Source: Acidobacteriota bacterium
GTDB lineage: Bacteria; Acidobacteriota; Terriglobia; Acidiferrales; UBA7541
NCBI GenBank assembly: GCA_003167215.1
Contig: PMTV01000049.1
Span: 298-64,297, forward strand
Length of the DNA: 64,000 nt
Reading direction: 5' to 3'
Positions 38,698 through 47,266 of this stretch are shown here, in pieces; position 1 is the first letter of the stretch, and every line of letters starts with the position of its first letter. The notes beneath the pieces are model-generated. The model was not told the DNA's origin. It ran no database searches and worked only from the letters and a program-made list of their open reading frames with translations. The translations under genes and the position numbers were made by a program.

Positions 38698-39984
38698 TCA
38701 CAAATCCAGAGGAAGCGGATTCTTGCCTGTGATTAAGCGCGCGGAGCGATCGAAGGTGATGTAAAGCCAAGCCCATTGCAGCAAAATCAGCAGACGGTTT
38801 TGGAATTCAATGATGTAAAGCAGGTGGATGAAGACCCAGATCAGCCAGGCGGGCCAGCCCGAAATTTGCAGCCAGTTTAGATCTGCCACAGCGGCGCCGC
38901 GCCCAATCGTCGCAAGATTTCCCTTATCGAAATAGTGGAACGGCGGCAACTGTTTGTTTCTCAGGCGCGCCTGAATTAGCTTTCCGACGTACGCACCTTG
39001 CTGAATGGCCGGTTGCGCAACGCCCGGAAGAGGCTTGCCCGTTTGATGGCTGAAATTCGCCAAATCCCCGATAACGAAAATCTCCGGATGTCCCGGAATC
39101 GTCAGATCCGGATTCACAACCACGCGGCCGGCATTGTCGAGTGTTGCGCCCGCTTCTTTCGAAAGGATACGGCCGAGCGGTGAAGCTAGAACTCCAGCGG
39201 CCCACAGCACCGTGCGAGTGGGAATCGATTCCGTGCGGTCGCCCTGTTTGATGGTCACCGACTCGGCCTGAATGTTTGTGACCATCGCGCCTGTGCGCAC
39301 CACGACTCCGAGCTTGACGAGCATTTTGCGCGCTGCTTCGGAAAGTTTCGGCGGGTAAGAAGGTAGAGCGCGGTCCGCGCCTTCGACCAGAATGATTTGC
39401 GATTGCGAAGGGTCGATGTCGCGAAAATCGTGCGAGAGGGTGTCGTGAGCGATTTCACCCAACGCGCCGGCAAGTTCCGCGCCGGTCGGGCCGCCGCCGA
39501 CAATCACAAACGTCATCCACGCTTTCAGTTTCGCCTGATCGCGCTCGCGTTCAGCCGCTTCGAAAGCAAGGAGGATGCGGCCGCGCATGGCTGTGGCGTC
39601 TTCCACTGTTTTCAGGCCAGGAGCGAACTCCTCCCATTCATCGTGGCCGAAATACTGATGGGTCGCGCCGGTGGCGACCACCAGCGTGTCGTAGGAGACC
39701 GCGCCGTCACTTAAAATGACGCGCCGATTCGCGGCATCAATATGCACGGCTTCAGCCAGCAAAACTCTTGCATTTTTCTGGCCGGCAAGAATTTGCCGCA
39801 GCGGAGCGGCAATGTTGGCAGGGGAGAGCGAACCAGTCGCCACTTGATAGAGCAGCGGCTGAAATAGATGGTAGTTGCAGCGATCCAGAAGTGTGATTTC
39901 AACTGGAGCGTGCTTTAATTTGTGGGTGGCGCTGAGGCCGCCAAAGCCCCCGCCGAGAATCACCACTCGATGCCGATCCGCCAT
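38698..39984 (-). CDS. Type II NADH dehydrogenase (NDH-2 family)
   Basis: 428 residues from the ATG at 39984, chosen because the Rossmann motif VVILGGGFGGLSA begins five residues later; the frame could extend ~50 residues upstream but lacks support. The second nucleotide site is VIVGGGPTGAELAGAL and the FAD site is IFVIGDLA. A hydrophobic C-terminal stretch (WPAWLIWVFIHLLYIIEF) anchors it to the membrane. It passes electrons from NADH to quinone without pumping protons. No adjacent respiratory genes. Confidence 0.93.
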   Translation of the reverse strand: MADRHRVVILGGGFGGLSATHKLKHAPVEITLLDRCNYHLFQPLLYQVATGSLSPANIAAPLRQILAGQKNARVLLAEAVHIDAANRRVILSDGAVSYDTLVVATGATHQYFGHDEWEEFAPGLKTVEDATAMRGRILLAFEAAERERDQAKLKAWMTFVIVGGGPTGAELAGALGEIAHDTLSHDFRDIDPSQSQIILVEGADRALPSYPPKLSEAARKMLVKLGVVVRTGAMVTNIQAESVTIKQGDRTESIPTRTVLWAAGVLASPLGRILSKEAGATLDNAGRVVVNPDLTIPGHPEIFVIGDLANFSHQTGKPLPGVAQPAIQQGAYVGKLIQARLRNKQLPPFHYFDKGNLATIGRGAAVADLNWLQISGWPAWLIWVFIHLLYIIEFQNRLLILLQWAWLYITFDRSARLITGKNPLPLDL

Positions 39985-40151
39985 TCTTCTGAGCCTCTTT
40001 CTTATTCGATGTGCCTGCGGCACAAGACGGTCCAAGAATGGCATAAAACGAGAGGGGAGAAAACGGACTTGAAGATGAAGGGACAAAGCCTGTCGGGCGG
40101 GAAGGCTCGCATTGCCGGCCAAATGCCTTCCCGCCAACAAGAGTAACCTAG

Positions 40152-40703
40152 TTAAGCGCGTGCAGCCTTGGACTTGGGTTTATTAGCAACTGGAACCTCT
40201 TCTTCATTGGAAGCTTCGGGATTGATGGCGTCTACGTTAATCGTGACCGCAAGCTCCGTCAGTTTCTGATCCGTTTCTTTCTCTTCCTCGAGAGTTTCCT
40301 CAAGGAGTTCCACCGCCCGATCGTTACCGAGAAGTTCAGCATAAGTACGAACCGTGCCGTACGCCGCGATTTCGTAATGCTCGACGCGCTGGGCCGCGGA
40401 GATCAAGGCTGCGTCCAACACGTCCCCTTCGAATTCGTCCATCATTTCTTTTCCTTCCCCGATAAGCCCTTCCATTCCACCACATTTCTTGCCGGTCGGT
40501 TTTTCGCCAAGCTCCGTGCAGATTTCCTCGATTCGGCGAGCGTGCTCTTTGGTCTGTTCTAGATGGTGTTCGAATCCAGCGCGGAGATTTCCGGACGTGG
40601 CGGCCTTGGCCATCTTCGGCAAGGCCTTGATCAGTTGGTTTTCTGCGCTATAGATATCCTTCAGTTCGTCGACAAATAGTTCCATAAGGTCTTTGTGTTC
40701 CAT
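40152..40703 (-). CDS. YciE/YciF ferritin-like protein (DUF892)
   Basis: 183 residues. The helical core has the conserved DELKDIYSAENQLIKALPKMA near the start, then repeated E/H pairs (FEHHLEQTKEHARRIEE; EHYEIAAYGTV; EETLEEEKETDQKL), the probable di-iron ligands. The C-terminus is a basic tail (NKPKSKAARA). AAGGAGA lies six bases before the ATG. The family is induced by osmotic and general stress in enterobacteria. Confidence 0.93.
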   Translation of the reverse strand: MEHKDLMELFVDELKDIYSAENQLIKALPKMAKAATSGNLRAGFEHHLEQTKEHARRIEEICTELGEKPTGKKCGGMEGLIGEGKEMMDEFEGDVLDAALISAAQRVEHYEIAAYGTVRTYAELLGNDRAVELLEETLEEEKETDQKLTELAVTINVDAINPEASNEEEVPVANKPKSKAARA

Positions 40704-40866
40704 TTGGATCTCCTTGAGAGCTTTAGGATGATTACCCGAAATTCTGCCCTAACTCGCTTTTATTCGAATAACTTCTTCAGTGAAATGATACGTAGCGCCT
40801 GAATGAGGGGATATCGGGTGAAATCATTAGAACAGAAAGCAGATTCCCGTAGAACCCTTGAGGAAG

Positions 40867-41397
40867 TTATTGCTCGGGAAGCTTGTCCTCTAATTCGCTA
40901 GCCAGCTTGTGTACATCGGTCGCATCGGCAAAGCCCTGAAGTTCTTGATTAGAAGATGCGATATCGACGCCCATGTGCTGGCAGATCTTCCGTTGCATCT
41001 CAAGCATTGTGGTAAGTTCCTGTTCGGCGAGCATGCTGACCTGCAGATCGAGGTGCGAGCGCCTTTCCGCCTGCCGGGTCATGCGGTTTTGGCTGAGCAA
41101 CACAAAAATAGTGAGGACGACGCTTTCAGATGAAATGATGAGGGCAAGAATGCCAAAAGGGAATGGATCGAAAGGTTTTACGCCCGGGATCAAGTTTAGA
41201 TTGATGGCGCTCCAGGCGAGTACCAGGAGAATTTGCAACAGCAGGAAAGCCACGCTACCGATAAATTTTGCTATGGTCTCGCTTATGCGTTCGGCCGCAG
41301 TTCGGCGCTTGAGCGCGTCCTGCTCCAGTTTCGCAATCGCTTCGATGTTGTACTGCGTGGGATTTCTTTTGGCTTGATCGGGCAAAGCGTTTGGCAT
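40867..41397 (-). CDS. DUF1003 membrane protein
   Basis: 176 residues with two central membrane segments (SVAFLLLQILLVLAWSAI and FPFGILALIISSESVVL), followed by the very typical DUF1003 tail LLSQNRMTRQAERRSHLDLQ. An acidic C-terminus follows. The function is unknown; DUF1003 proteins are sometimes placed beside Mg/K transport or stress genes, as here. Confidence 0.92.
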   Translation of the reverse strand: MPNALPDQAKRNPTQYNIEAIAKLEQDALKRRTAAERISETIAKFIGSVAFLLLQILLVLAWSAINLNLIPGVKPFDPFPFGILALIISSESVVLTIFVLLSQNRMTRQAERRSHLDLQVSMLAEQELTTMLEMQRKICQHMGVDIASSNQELQGFADATDVHKLASELEDKLPEQ

Positions 41398-41494
41398 ATT
41401 GATTCCGAAGTCCCGGCTGGAAGGGGATTCGCAGCGAAATCTACGCTATTGAGGCTCTGGAAAGGCTCGTACCTTTTGTCGCAACACTCGAAGA

Positions 41495-42340
41495 TTAGCC
41501 TGTTTTTCTTCCCTGCTTTCTTTCGGTCTTCGCCGCTCGAACCACGGAGGGTTTCTTTTCCGCCACGGCTGCGGGTTTCTTGGCCAGACTTTTCTTCAAT
41601 GCTTCCATTAAATCGATCACGGGCGCTTTAGCCGGCCCGTGCGGCATCGCCGTAATTTTTCGACCGCTGCTCTTGGCTTCAATTAAATTCTGCAAACCAG
41701 CCTGATAGGTGTCGTGGTACTTGTCGGGCTCAAAAGGAGCGGCCAGGCTCTCGATAAGCTGCTGAGCAAGCGTGCGCTCCTGGTCTTTTATTTGGCTCTT
41801 ATCGGTGTGCCCGTAATCAGCCTCGGCGCGAATTTCATTCGAATAGAACATGGTGTGGAGAGTTAGTCCATGCTCGCGCGGGCGAATGATCACGATGTAC
41901 TCGCGGTTGTGCATGGCGATTTTCGCGATACCCGCGTATCCGGATTTTTCCATGGCTTCGGTCAGGAGTTGATAGGCCCGCTGGCCGGCTTCTTCTGGGG
42001 CGATGTAGTAAGAAGCATCAAAGTAGACCGGATCGACTTCGCCGAGCTTGACGAATTCGAGAATTTCCATGGTGTGTGCGGTTTCTGGCTCAACTTCGTC
42101 GAGTTCTTCCTGAGTGAAGAGTAGATATTGGCCCTTTTCGTACTCGTACCCTTTTTCGACTTCCGAGCGCTCTACCATGCGGTCGCAAGTGGGGCAAAAC
42201 AAAGGCTGTTTCAGGCGCGTATGACAGACTTTGTGGAGCTGATTGAAGCTGATTCGTTCCGTGCGCGCCGCCGGGGAAAGCCGAATAGGGATAGAGATCA
42301 ATCCGAAGGTCAGGTAGCCTTTCCAGGTTGAGCTGGGCAT
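41495..42340 (-). CDS. ku: Ku homologue, non-homologous end joining
   Basis: 281 residues. The N-terminus (STWKGYLTFGLISIPIRL) and the region YYIAPEEAGQRAYQLLTEAM are diagnostic of bacterial Ku. A CPTCDRMVERSEVEKGYEYEKGQY stretch follows the family pattern, and the C-terminus is lysine-rich (KSLAKKPAAV...). Ku dimerises on DNA ends and recruits LigD. LigD is not in this window. GGGAG precedes the ATG. Confidence 0.96.
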   Translation of the reverse strand: MPSSTWKGYLTFGLISIPIRLSPAARTERISFNQLHKVCHTRLKQPLFCPTCDRMVERSEVEKGYEYEKGQYLLFTQEELDEVEPETAHTMEILEFVKLGEVDPVYFDASYYIAPEEAGQRAYQLLTEAMEKSGYAGIAKIAMHNREYIVIIRPREHGLTLHTMFYSNEIRAEADYGHTDKSQIKDQERTLAQQLIESLAAPFEPDKYHDTYQAGLQNLIEAKSSGRKITAMPHGPAKAPVIDLMEALKKSLAKKPAAVAEKKPSVVRAAKTERKQGRKTG

Positions 42341-42443
42341 AAATCACTCCCAAGAGGGTTGTAGCTTCTTGTTCGGTCTGGAGCGAGACTAACCCGAGAG
42401 CTCGAGCGCGTCAATGCTCCCGTGCGCAACCGTCGTTTAAAGG

Positions 42444-42599
42444 TTATAGACGGTCTGCCAGTATGAGAACCACGAGGATGATGAGGATCAGGCCTAGGCC
42501 GCCGCTAGGGTAGTAACCCCAGCCTGCGCTATAGGGCCACGTGGGAAGCGCTCCCAACAGCAATAACACTACGAATATGATTAGAATGGTCCTGAGCAT
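42444..42599 (-). CDS. DUF3309-family small membrane protein
   Basis: 51 residues from the ATG at 42599 (GGAGGAG ten bases upstream). Two hydrophobic segments flank a WPYSAGWGYYPSGG loop, exactly the DUF3309 pattern (TILIIFVVLLLLGALP at the start, ILIILVVLILADRL at the end). Function unknown; these peptides accompany stress genes such as those to the left. Confidence 0.85.
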   Translation of the reverse strand: MLRTILIIFVVLLLLGALPTWPYSAGWGYYPSGGLGLILIILVVLILADRL

Positions 42600-42871
42600 G
42601 GGGCTTGTCTCCTCCGTCGTACGTCCGTCTAGTTTCGATGCCAATTGGCGCAAACGGCTAAAAGCTGGCGCCGTTGTGGATGGCGGGCACTATACGGTTA
42701 ACCGGAGTGGAATCACCATGCGGGGAAGGCTGTAGAGCGGAAGCTGAGTTCCTGTAGTTTAATTGTGGTTAACGGTGAGGCTTTTGCTCGATTTACAACG
42801 TCACCCTTGGAGTTTCCACGGAGGCTCTCCTCAAGCAGTTCCGAAAGCCCTTCCTTTGCGGAGGAGGAAAC

Positions 42872-42949
42872 ATGGCTCCGAAGCGGCGTGCCGACGAACT
42901 TCCCAACGGAAATGTTCAGGAACTCGGCGAACCGCGCATAGGCGGATAA
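42872..42949 (+). CDS. Possible 25-residue leader-type ORF
   Basis: ATG 42872 to TAA 42949, preceded at four bases by GGAGGAGGAAA, an unusually strong SD. The peptide (MAPKRRADELPNGNV...) is basic then acidic and not recognised. It lies in the 380-bp gap 42600-42979, whose other sequence shows nothing. It could be a leader peptide for the downstream small membrane protein, or chance. Confidence 0.35.
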   Translation: MAPKRRADELPNGNVQELGEPRIGG

Positions 42950-42979
42950 GCTGTAGAATGGCCGAGTGGGCCGCTACGC

Positions 42980-43258
42980 ATGAGTGCCAAGCGCATACTC
43001 CTTACAACGATTGCCATGCTCTTGGTGATCTACATAGCTGATTGGGCATGGTTCTTGCACCGCTCGAGCAACCCCGCCGTCGGCAACGCTCTGGGGTCGG
43101 TGACTTACTATTACGCGAGCGCGCTCAAGGACGGCAAGGCCGAAGTCTATTTTGATCAGCCTCAAACCGAAGTGTGCGTCCATTCACTTTTTCCTCATTC
43201 CGGGTACAACCCGTGTTGGTACGCGAGCCGACGAAGTAACGTCAGGACCATCGACTAA
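42980..43258 (+). CDS. Small membrane-anchored protein, 92 residues
   Basis: N-terminal membrane segment (LLTTIAMLLVIYIADWAWFL) followed by a short soluble part with GSVTYYYASALKDGK and two Cys (EVCVHSLFPHSGYNPCWY), which could form a disulphide outside the cytoplasm. The SD is weak. It precedes the ABC ATPase gene by 75 bp on the same strand. Family not recognised. Confidence 0.65.
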   Translation: MSAKRILLTTIAMLLVIYIADWAWFLHRSSNPAVGNALGSVTYYYASALKDGKAEVYFDQPQTEVCVHSLFPHSGYNPCWYASRRSNVRTID

Positions 43259-43333
43259 CACGTCTCAATCCGTGGGCCCACGCAATCCGTAGTTTCATCC
43301 TCAGAAAACCGTAGTAGGCTGTGCGGTGAAAAT

Positions 43334-45073
43334 ATGACTCCGCCAATGGCCGAAAAACTTCAAGAGCTTCTGTCCCAAAGGAAATGGGAGTCCTTGTTCG
43401 AACTGCTGCGAGGATTGAGCCCTAGTGCCGCTGCGGATCTGATCATGGGCATGCGGTTCGAAGAGCAGCAACTTCTGTTCCGGCAACTCCCGATTCCACT
43501 GGCGGCCACGATTATCAATCATCTGCCGTACTTCCATGCATACGTCTTACTGCATTCGCGGCCTGTTCAAGAAATGGCCTCGATTGTGGAAGCGATGAAT
43601 CCAGGGGAGCGAGACCATTTTCTGGACGCGCTGCCTGAGGAAGCCTGGACATCGTTGATGGACGAACTCGCCGAGGCGGGTTCCGGGGCCGCCTCGGGGG
43701 TGGCGGAAATATCTGAGCTTGCGCAAGAAAAAGAGATTGCTGCGCAGCCCGCGGCTGACGAGAAGCCGATTATTGAGGCGAGGGGAATCGAAAAGAGTTT
43801 CAAGCAGAAGGATGGAAGCGACATTCAGGTGATCGCGCCTGTTGATTTGTCGTTGGAGTCGGGCACGATTATCGCTCTGCTGGGGCCATCCGGCTCTGGG
43901 AAATCCACTTTACTGCGAATTCTCTCCGGTTTGGCTGCGCCGACGGCGGGTGAAGTGCTCTGGCACGGGAAGCCTGTGGGCGCGTGCAGTCCCAACGTCG
44001 CGATTGTGTTTCAAAGCTTCGCGTTGTTCCCGTGGCTTACGGTACTGGAAAATGTGGAGTCGCCATTGCTCGCTCGTGGCATGGAGCATGACGAGCGGCA
44101 TCGCCGCGCGTTGAAAGCTTTGGATTCGGTGGGATTGAAAAATTTTGAGACCGCGTATCCGAAAGAATTATCCGGCGGAATGAAACAGCGCGTGGGATTC
44201 GCGCGGGCCTTGGCGGTGGAGCCGGAAGTCTTATTCATGGACGAGCCGTTTTCGGCGTTAGACGTGTTGACTGCGGAAAACCTGCGCGGCGATTTGATGG
44301 AGCTATGGCTGGCAAAAAAAATCCCCACTCGCAGCATTTTTATCGTGACTCACAACATTGAGGAAGCAGTCTTATTAGCGGATCGCGTGATCGTCCTGGG
44401 GCGCAATCCCGCGCGTATCAGAGCGGATTTTCGCATTGCCTTGCCGCAGCCGAGAGACCGAAAATCCGCCGCTTTCTTTCCTTACGTCGATTACATTTAC
44501 AAAGTAATGACCAAGCCGGAACTTACGCTTGCGCCGCCTTCGGCCATGGCCAAGCAACCCACTCCGATGCTGCCTCACGCCCGACCCGGAGGCGTTGCGG
44601 GCTTGCTCGAACTCTTGATGGACCGCGGGGGAGAAGAGGACCTTTATCACGTGGCCGAGACGCTTTTGCTCGAAGTGGACGACCTGCTTCCGATTCTGGA
44701 CGCTGCCACCATGCTGGCATTCGCCACCGCTCATGAAGGAGACGTCAAGATTACGCCGCCGGGGCGAACCTTTGCCGAAGCGGATATTCCCACTCGAAAG
44801 CGATTGTTCCGCGAAGCTTTGACGCATGTGCCGTTGATGCAGCAGATCGTTACGGCGCTGGAGAATAAGTCCGACCACACCATGCCCGTGGAATTTTTCC
44901 GCGATTTACTGGACGAGCGCCTTCCGGCCCACGACGTGGAGCAGCAGATCGAAACCGCATTAAATTGGGGCCGCTACGCGGATCTTTTCACCTATGACTC
45001 GGCTAGTGATCGGCTGCGATTAATTCTCGCCGGAGAAGCCGCGAATTCCCAAGAAGCTGCTCCTCTGCACTGA
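43334..45073 (+). CDS. ABC transporter ATPase with N-terminal MgtE_N-like and C-terminal AAA-associated domains
   Basis: 579 residues in three parts. Residues ~8-115 resemble the cytoplasmic MgtE N-domain: helical repeats such as LRGLSPSAAADLIMGM and EMASIVEAMNPGERDHFLDAL. Residues ~135-365 form a NitT/TauT-type ABC ATPase: Walker A 184-191 (GPSGSGKS), signature LSGGMKQR near 280, Walker B LFMDEP near 302, switch His in IFIVTHN. Residues ~420-560 match the AAA-associated C-terminal domain found on some nitrate/sulfonate-type ATPases (EALTHVPLMQQIVTALE). Its stop overlaps the permease start by one base (TGATG). No binding protein is adjacent. The MgtE_N domain senses Mg2+ in MgtE channels; whether it does here is unknown. 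Confidence 0.88.
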   Translation: MTPPMAEKLQELLSQRKWESLFELLRGLSPSAAADLIMGMRFEEQQLLFRQLPIPLAATIINHLPYFHAYVLLHSRPVQEMASIVEAMNPGERDHFLDALPEEAWTSLMDELAEAGSGAASGVAEISELAQEKEIAAQPAADEKPIIEARGIEKSFKQKDGSDIQVIAPVDLSLESGTIIALLGPSGSGKSTLLRILSGLAAPTAGEVLWHGKPVGACSPNVAIVFQSFALFPWLTVLENVESPLLARGMEHDERHRRALKALDSVGLKNFETAYPKELSGGMKQRVGFARALAVEPEVLFMDEPFSALDVLTAENLRGDLMELWLAKKIPTRSIFIVTHNIEEAVLLADRVIVLGRNPARIRADFRIALPQPRDRKSAAFFPYVDYIYKVMTKPELTLAPPSAMAKQPTPMLPHARPGGVAGLLELLMDRGGEEDLYHVAETLLLEVDDLLPILDAATMLAFATAHEGDVKITPPGRTFAEADIPTRKRLFREALTHVPLMQQIVTALENKSDHTMPVEFFRDLLDERLPAHDVEQQIETALNWGRYADLFTYDSASDRLRLILAGEAANSQEAAPLH

Positions 45074-46818
45074 TGCCTCGCGCTAAAACATCGGCGGGAA
45101 TCTTGACCTGGGGAACCATCCCCCGAGCTGTGCCATCCATCTTGCAAGACCTCCCGATTATTTTCGCGGGGTTCGCGCTGTTTTACGCCTTGCTGTCCAT
45201 GACTCATTACTGGATGGCGCCGGCGAATGCGGGGACCGCAATTCAATTGCGGGTGGGTGCGCTGCCGAAGTATGCGATGTTTTCCGTGTTACGCATCGCA
45301 ATAGCTTATGTATTCAGCCTGGCGTTCACTCTGGTGTATGGCTATATCGCAGCGTATAACGCGAGAGCTGAAAAATTCATGATTCCATTGCTCGACACGC
45401 TACAGTCAATTCCGGTTCTAAGTTTCCTGCCCGGCGTGATGCTCTCGATGGTCGCACTGTTTCCCACCAGGCAACTGGGCGTCGAACTTGGGTCCATCCT
45501 GCTGATTTTTACCGGGCAGGTGTGGAACATGACCTTCAGTTTCTATTCCTCGTTGAAAAGTATTCCCCGCGAAATGAGGGAAGTAGCGCAAGTATACCGC
45601 TGGAGCTGGTGGCAAAGATTTACGCAGATGGAGCTGCCGTACGCGGCGATCGGCCTGGTGTGGAATTCCATGATGTCTGTGGCGGGCGGCTGGTTTTTTC
45701 TAATGGCCTGCGAGATGTTTATTTTGGGGAACCGCGATCTGCGCCTTCCCGGCCTGGGCTCGTATTTACAAACGGCGGCCAATGCCGGCGATACCCGAGC
45801 GATCGTTTGGGGACTTGGAGTGATGATCGGAATCATCGTGCTGATCGATCAGCTAATCTGGCGGCCCGTAATCGCGTGGTCGGAGAAATTCAAATTCGAA
45901 CAAGTGGAGTCCGTGGAACCGCCGCGCTCATTTGTTCTGGATTTCCTGCAGCGCTCCAAGGTTCTGCCGTTTCTGGCTCGCGTGGCAGTGAGGCCGTTGC
46001 GCGAGTATCTGAGTTTATATTTCGCAAACCGGCATGCCGCGGCCGGCGAGAACGGAAAGCCCGGCACGATGGGCAAATGGATATCGCGGGCTCTCTTGGC
46101 CGCGATGATAGCCGGCCTGGCCTATGCATTCGTGAAGATGAGTATCTTGCTGGCTGGGCTCACAATCGCGGAAGTGCGCGGCATCTTCGTGGGAGCCGGC
46201 GCTACGCTTCTTCGAGTGGCGTTTATTCTGGTGCTCGCTGGACTTTGGACAATTCCCGCGGGGGTGATCGTTGGCCTGAAACCGAAACTTTCTGCAATTG
46301 TGCAACCACTGGCGCAAATCGCCGCGTCGGTCCCGGCCACGGCGCTATTTCCGATTATTCTCCTCGTGCTCATTCGAGCCGGAGGCGGACTCGGAATCGG
46401 TTCCATCGTGCTGCTGCTGTTGGGAACGCAGTGGTACATCCTGTTCAACGTAATTGCGGGAGCGATGGCGATACCGACGGATTTGAAAGAAGTGTGCAAT
46501 GTGTTCCGCTTCGACAAACTTGAAAGATGGCGCGAACTGTACTTGCCCGCGATATTTCCCTATCTCGTGACGGGTTTTGTCACCGCGTCCGGCGGTGCCT
46601 GGAACGCGAGCATCATCGCGGAATATTTCCGCTTCAAGGGCCACACATATACTGTAACGGGCCTCGGATCGGTAATCAGCAATGCGACCGACACGGGAAA
46701 CTTCCGCGTTCTGATGGCCGCAACGATTCTGATGGCCGCGATGGTGGTAACCATCAATCGCCTTTTGTGGCGAAGACTTTATGCGCTGGCCGCAACAAGA
46801 TTTAAACTCGAAGGCTAA
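45073..46818 (+). CDS. ABC transporter permease, two fused BPD_transp domains
   Basis: 581 residues with two tandem NitT/TauT-like permease units. Each has the EAA-type coupling loop: EVAQVYRWSWWQRFTQMELP in the first half and EVCNVFRFDKLERWRELYLP in the second. About twelve membrane segments are expected. Translationally coupled to the ATPase upstream, so the two subunits form a complete transporter core with a pseudo-dimeric membrane part. The substrate is unknown; the lack of a periplasmic binding protein nearby means it is encoded elsewhere or not needed. Confidence 0.9.
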   Translation: MPRAKTSAGILTWGTIPRAVPSILQDLPIIFAGFALFYALLSMTHYWMAPANAGTAIQLRVGALPKYAMFSVLRIAIAYVFSLAFTLVYGYIAAYNARAEKFMIPLLDTLQSIPVLSFLPGVMLSMVALFPTRQLGVELGSILLIFTGQVWNMTFSFYSSLKSIPREMREVAQVYRWSWWQRFTQMELPYAAIGLVWNSMMSVAGGWFFLMACEMFILGNRDLRLPGLGSYLQTAANAGDTRAIVWGLGVMIGIIVLIDQLIWRPVIAWSEKFKFEQVESVEPPRSFVLDFLQRSKVLPFLARVAVRPLREYLSLYFANRHAAAGENGKPGTMGKWISRALLAAMIAGLAYAFVKMSILLAGLTIAEVRGIFVGAGATLLRVAFILVLAGLWTIPAGVIVGLKPKLSAIVQPLAQIAASVPATALFPIILLVLIRAGGGLGIGSIVLLLLGTQWYILFNVIAGAMAIPTDLKEVCNVFRFDKLERWRELYLPAIFPYLVTGFVTASGGAWNASIIAEYFRFKGHTYTVTGLGSVISNATDTGNFRVLMAATILMAAMVVTINRLLWRRLYALAATRFKLEG

Positions 46819-47073
46819 CCCGTTCCAAATCGATACAGGCCCCGTTTTTTCATTACGAAATCCTTACGTCCCGCTTATGACTCCCTAATGCCCAGGCTGT
46901 AGGATTTTTCGGCACTTAGGTTTCTGAAGAAACGATGCCCCCTGGCAGTGTGTGGCGCACATCGAAACGCTGAGTGAGTTCCGTCACTGCCAAAACGTCG
47001 GATGCCCGAGGCGTCGCATGTGCAGAAACTAAAGCGAGGGGTGGCCTGAAGTCCGCGGGAGGCACCAACCCGA

Positions 47074-47244
47074 ATGGCCCTGATTTTGCTGGCTCTATGG
47101 GTAGCGGGGGTGAGCTTTTATCTCTTCGTTTTCGTGCATTTCGTATTCGACGAAAAGCGCAACCGAATGAGTTCCGGCACACGGCCGGCAGTGATCCGGC
47201 CGAAGAGAAAGGTGCCGAAAGCGCACCTAGACGAGCCAGATTGA
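47074..47244 (+). CDS. Small single-pass membrane protein, 56 residues
   Basis: ATG 47074 to TGA 47244, with GGGAGG eleven bases upstream. One membrane segment (ALILLALWVAGVSFYLFVFV), then a basic cytoplasmic-type tail (EKRNRM...RPKRKVPK). It ends 22 bp before the porin gene that leads the kdp block, suggesting co-transcription. Not a recognised family. The 255 bp to its left (46819-47073) hold no other gene and may contain the kdp promoter. Confidence 0.6.
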   Translation: MALILLALWVAGVSFYLFVFVHFVFDEKRNRMSSGTRPAVIRPKRKVPKAHLDEPD

Positions 47245-47266
47245 CTTAAAAAGGGAGAAAATTTCC

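Noticed and set aside
45522-46523. 333-residue frame overlapping the ABC permease
   Set aside because: Same strand, other frame; the permease frame carries both EAA loops and a complete membrane pattern.
46819-47073. Possible c-di-AMP (ydaO/yuaA-type) riboswitch upstream of the kdp block
   Set aside because: The gap contains some dyads, but none of the conserved riboswitch strings could be recognised by eye.
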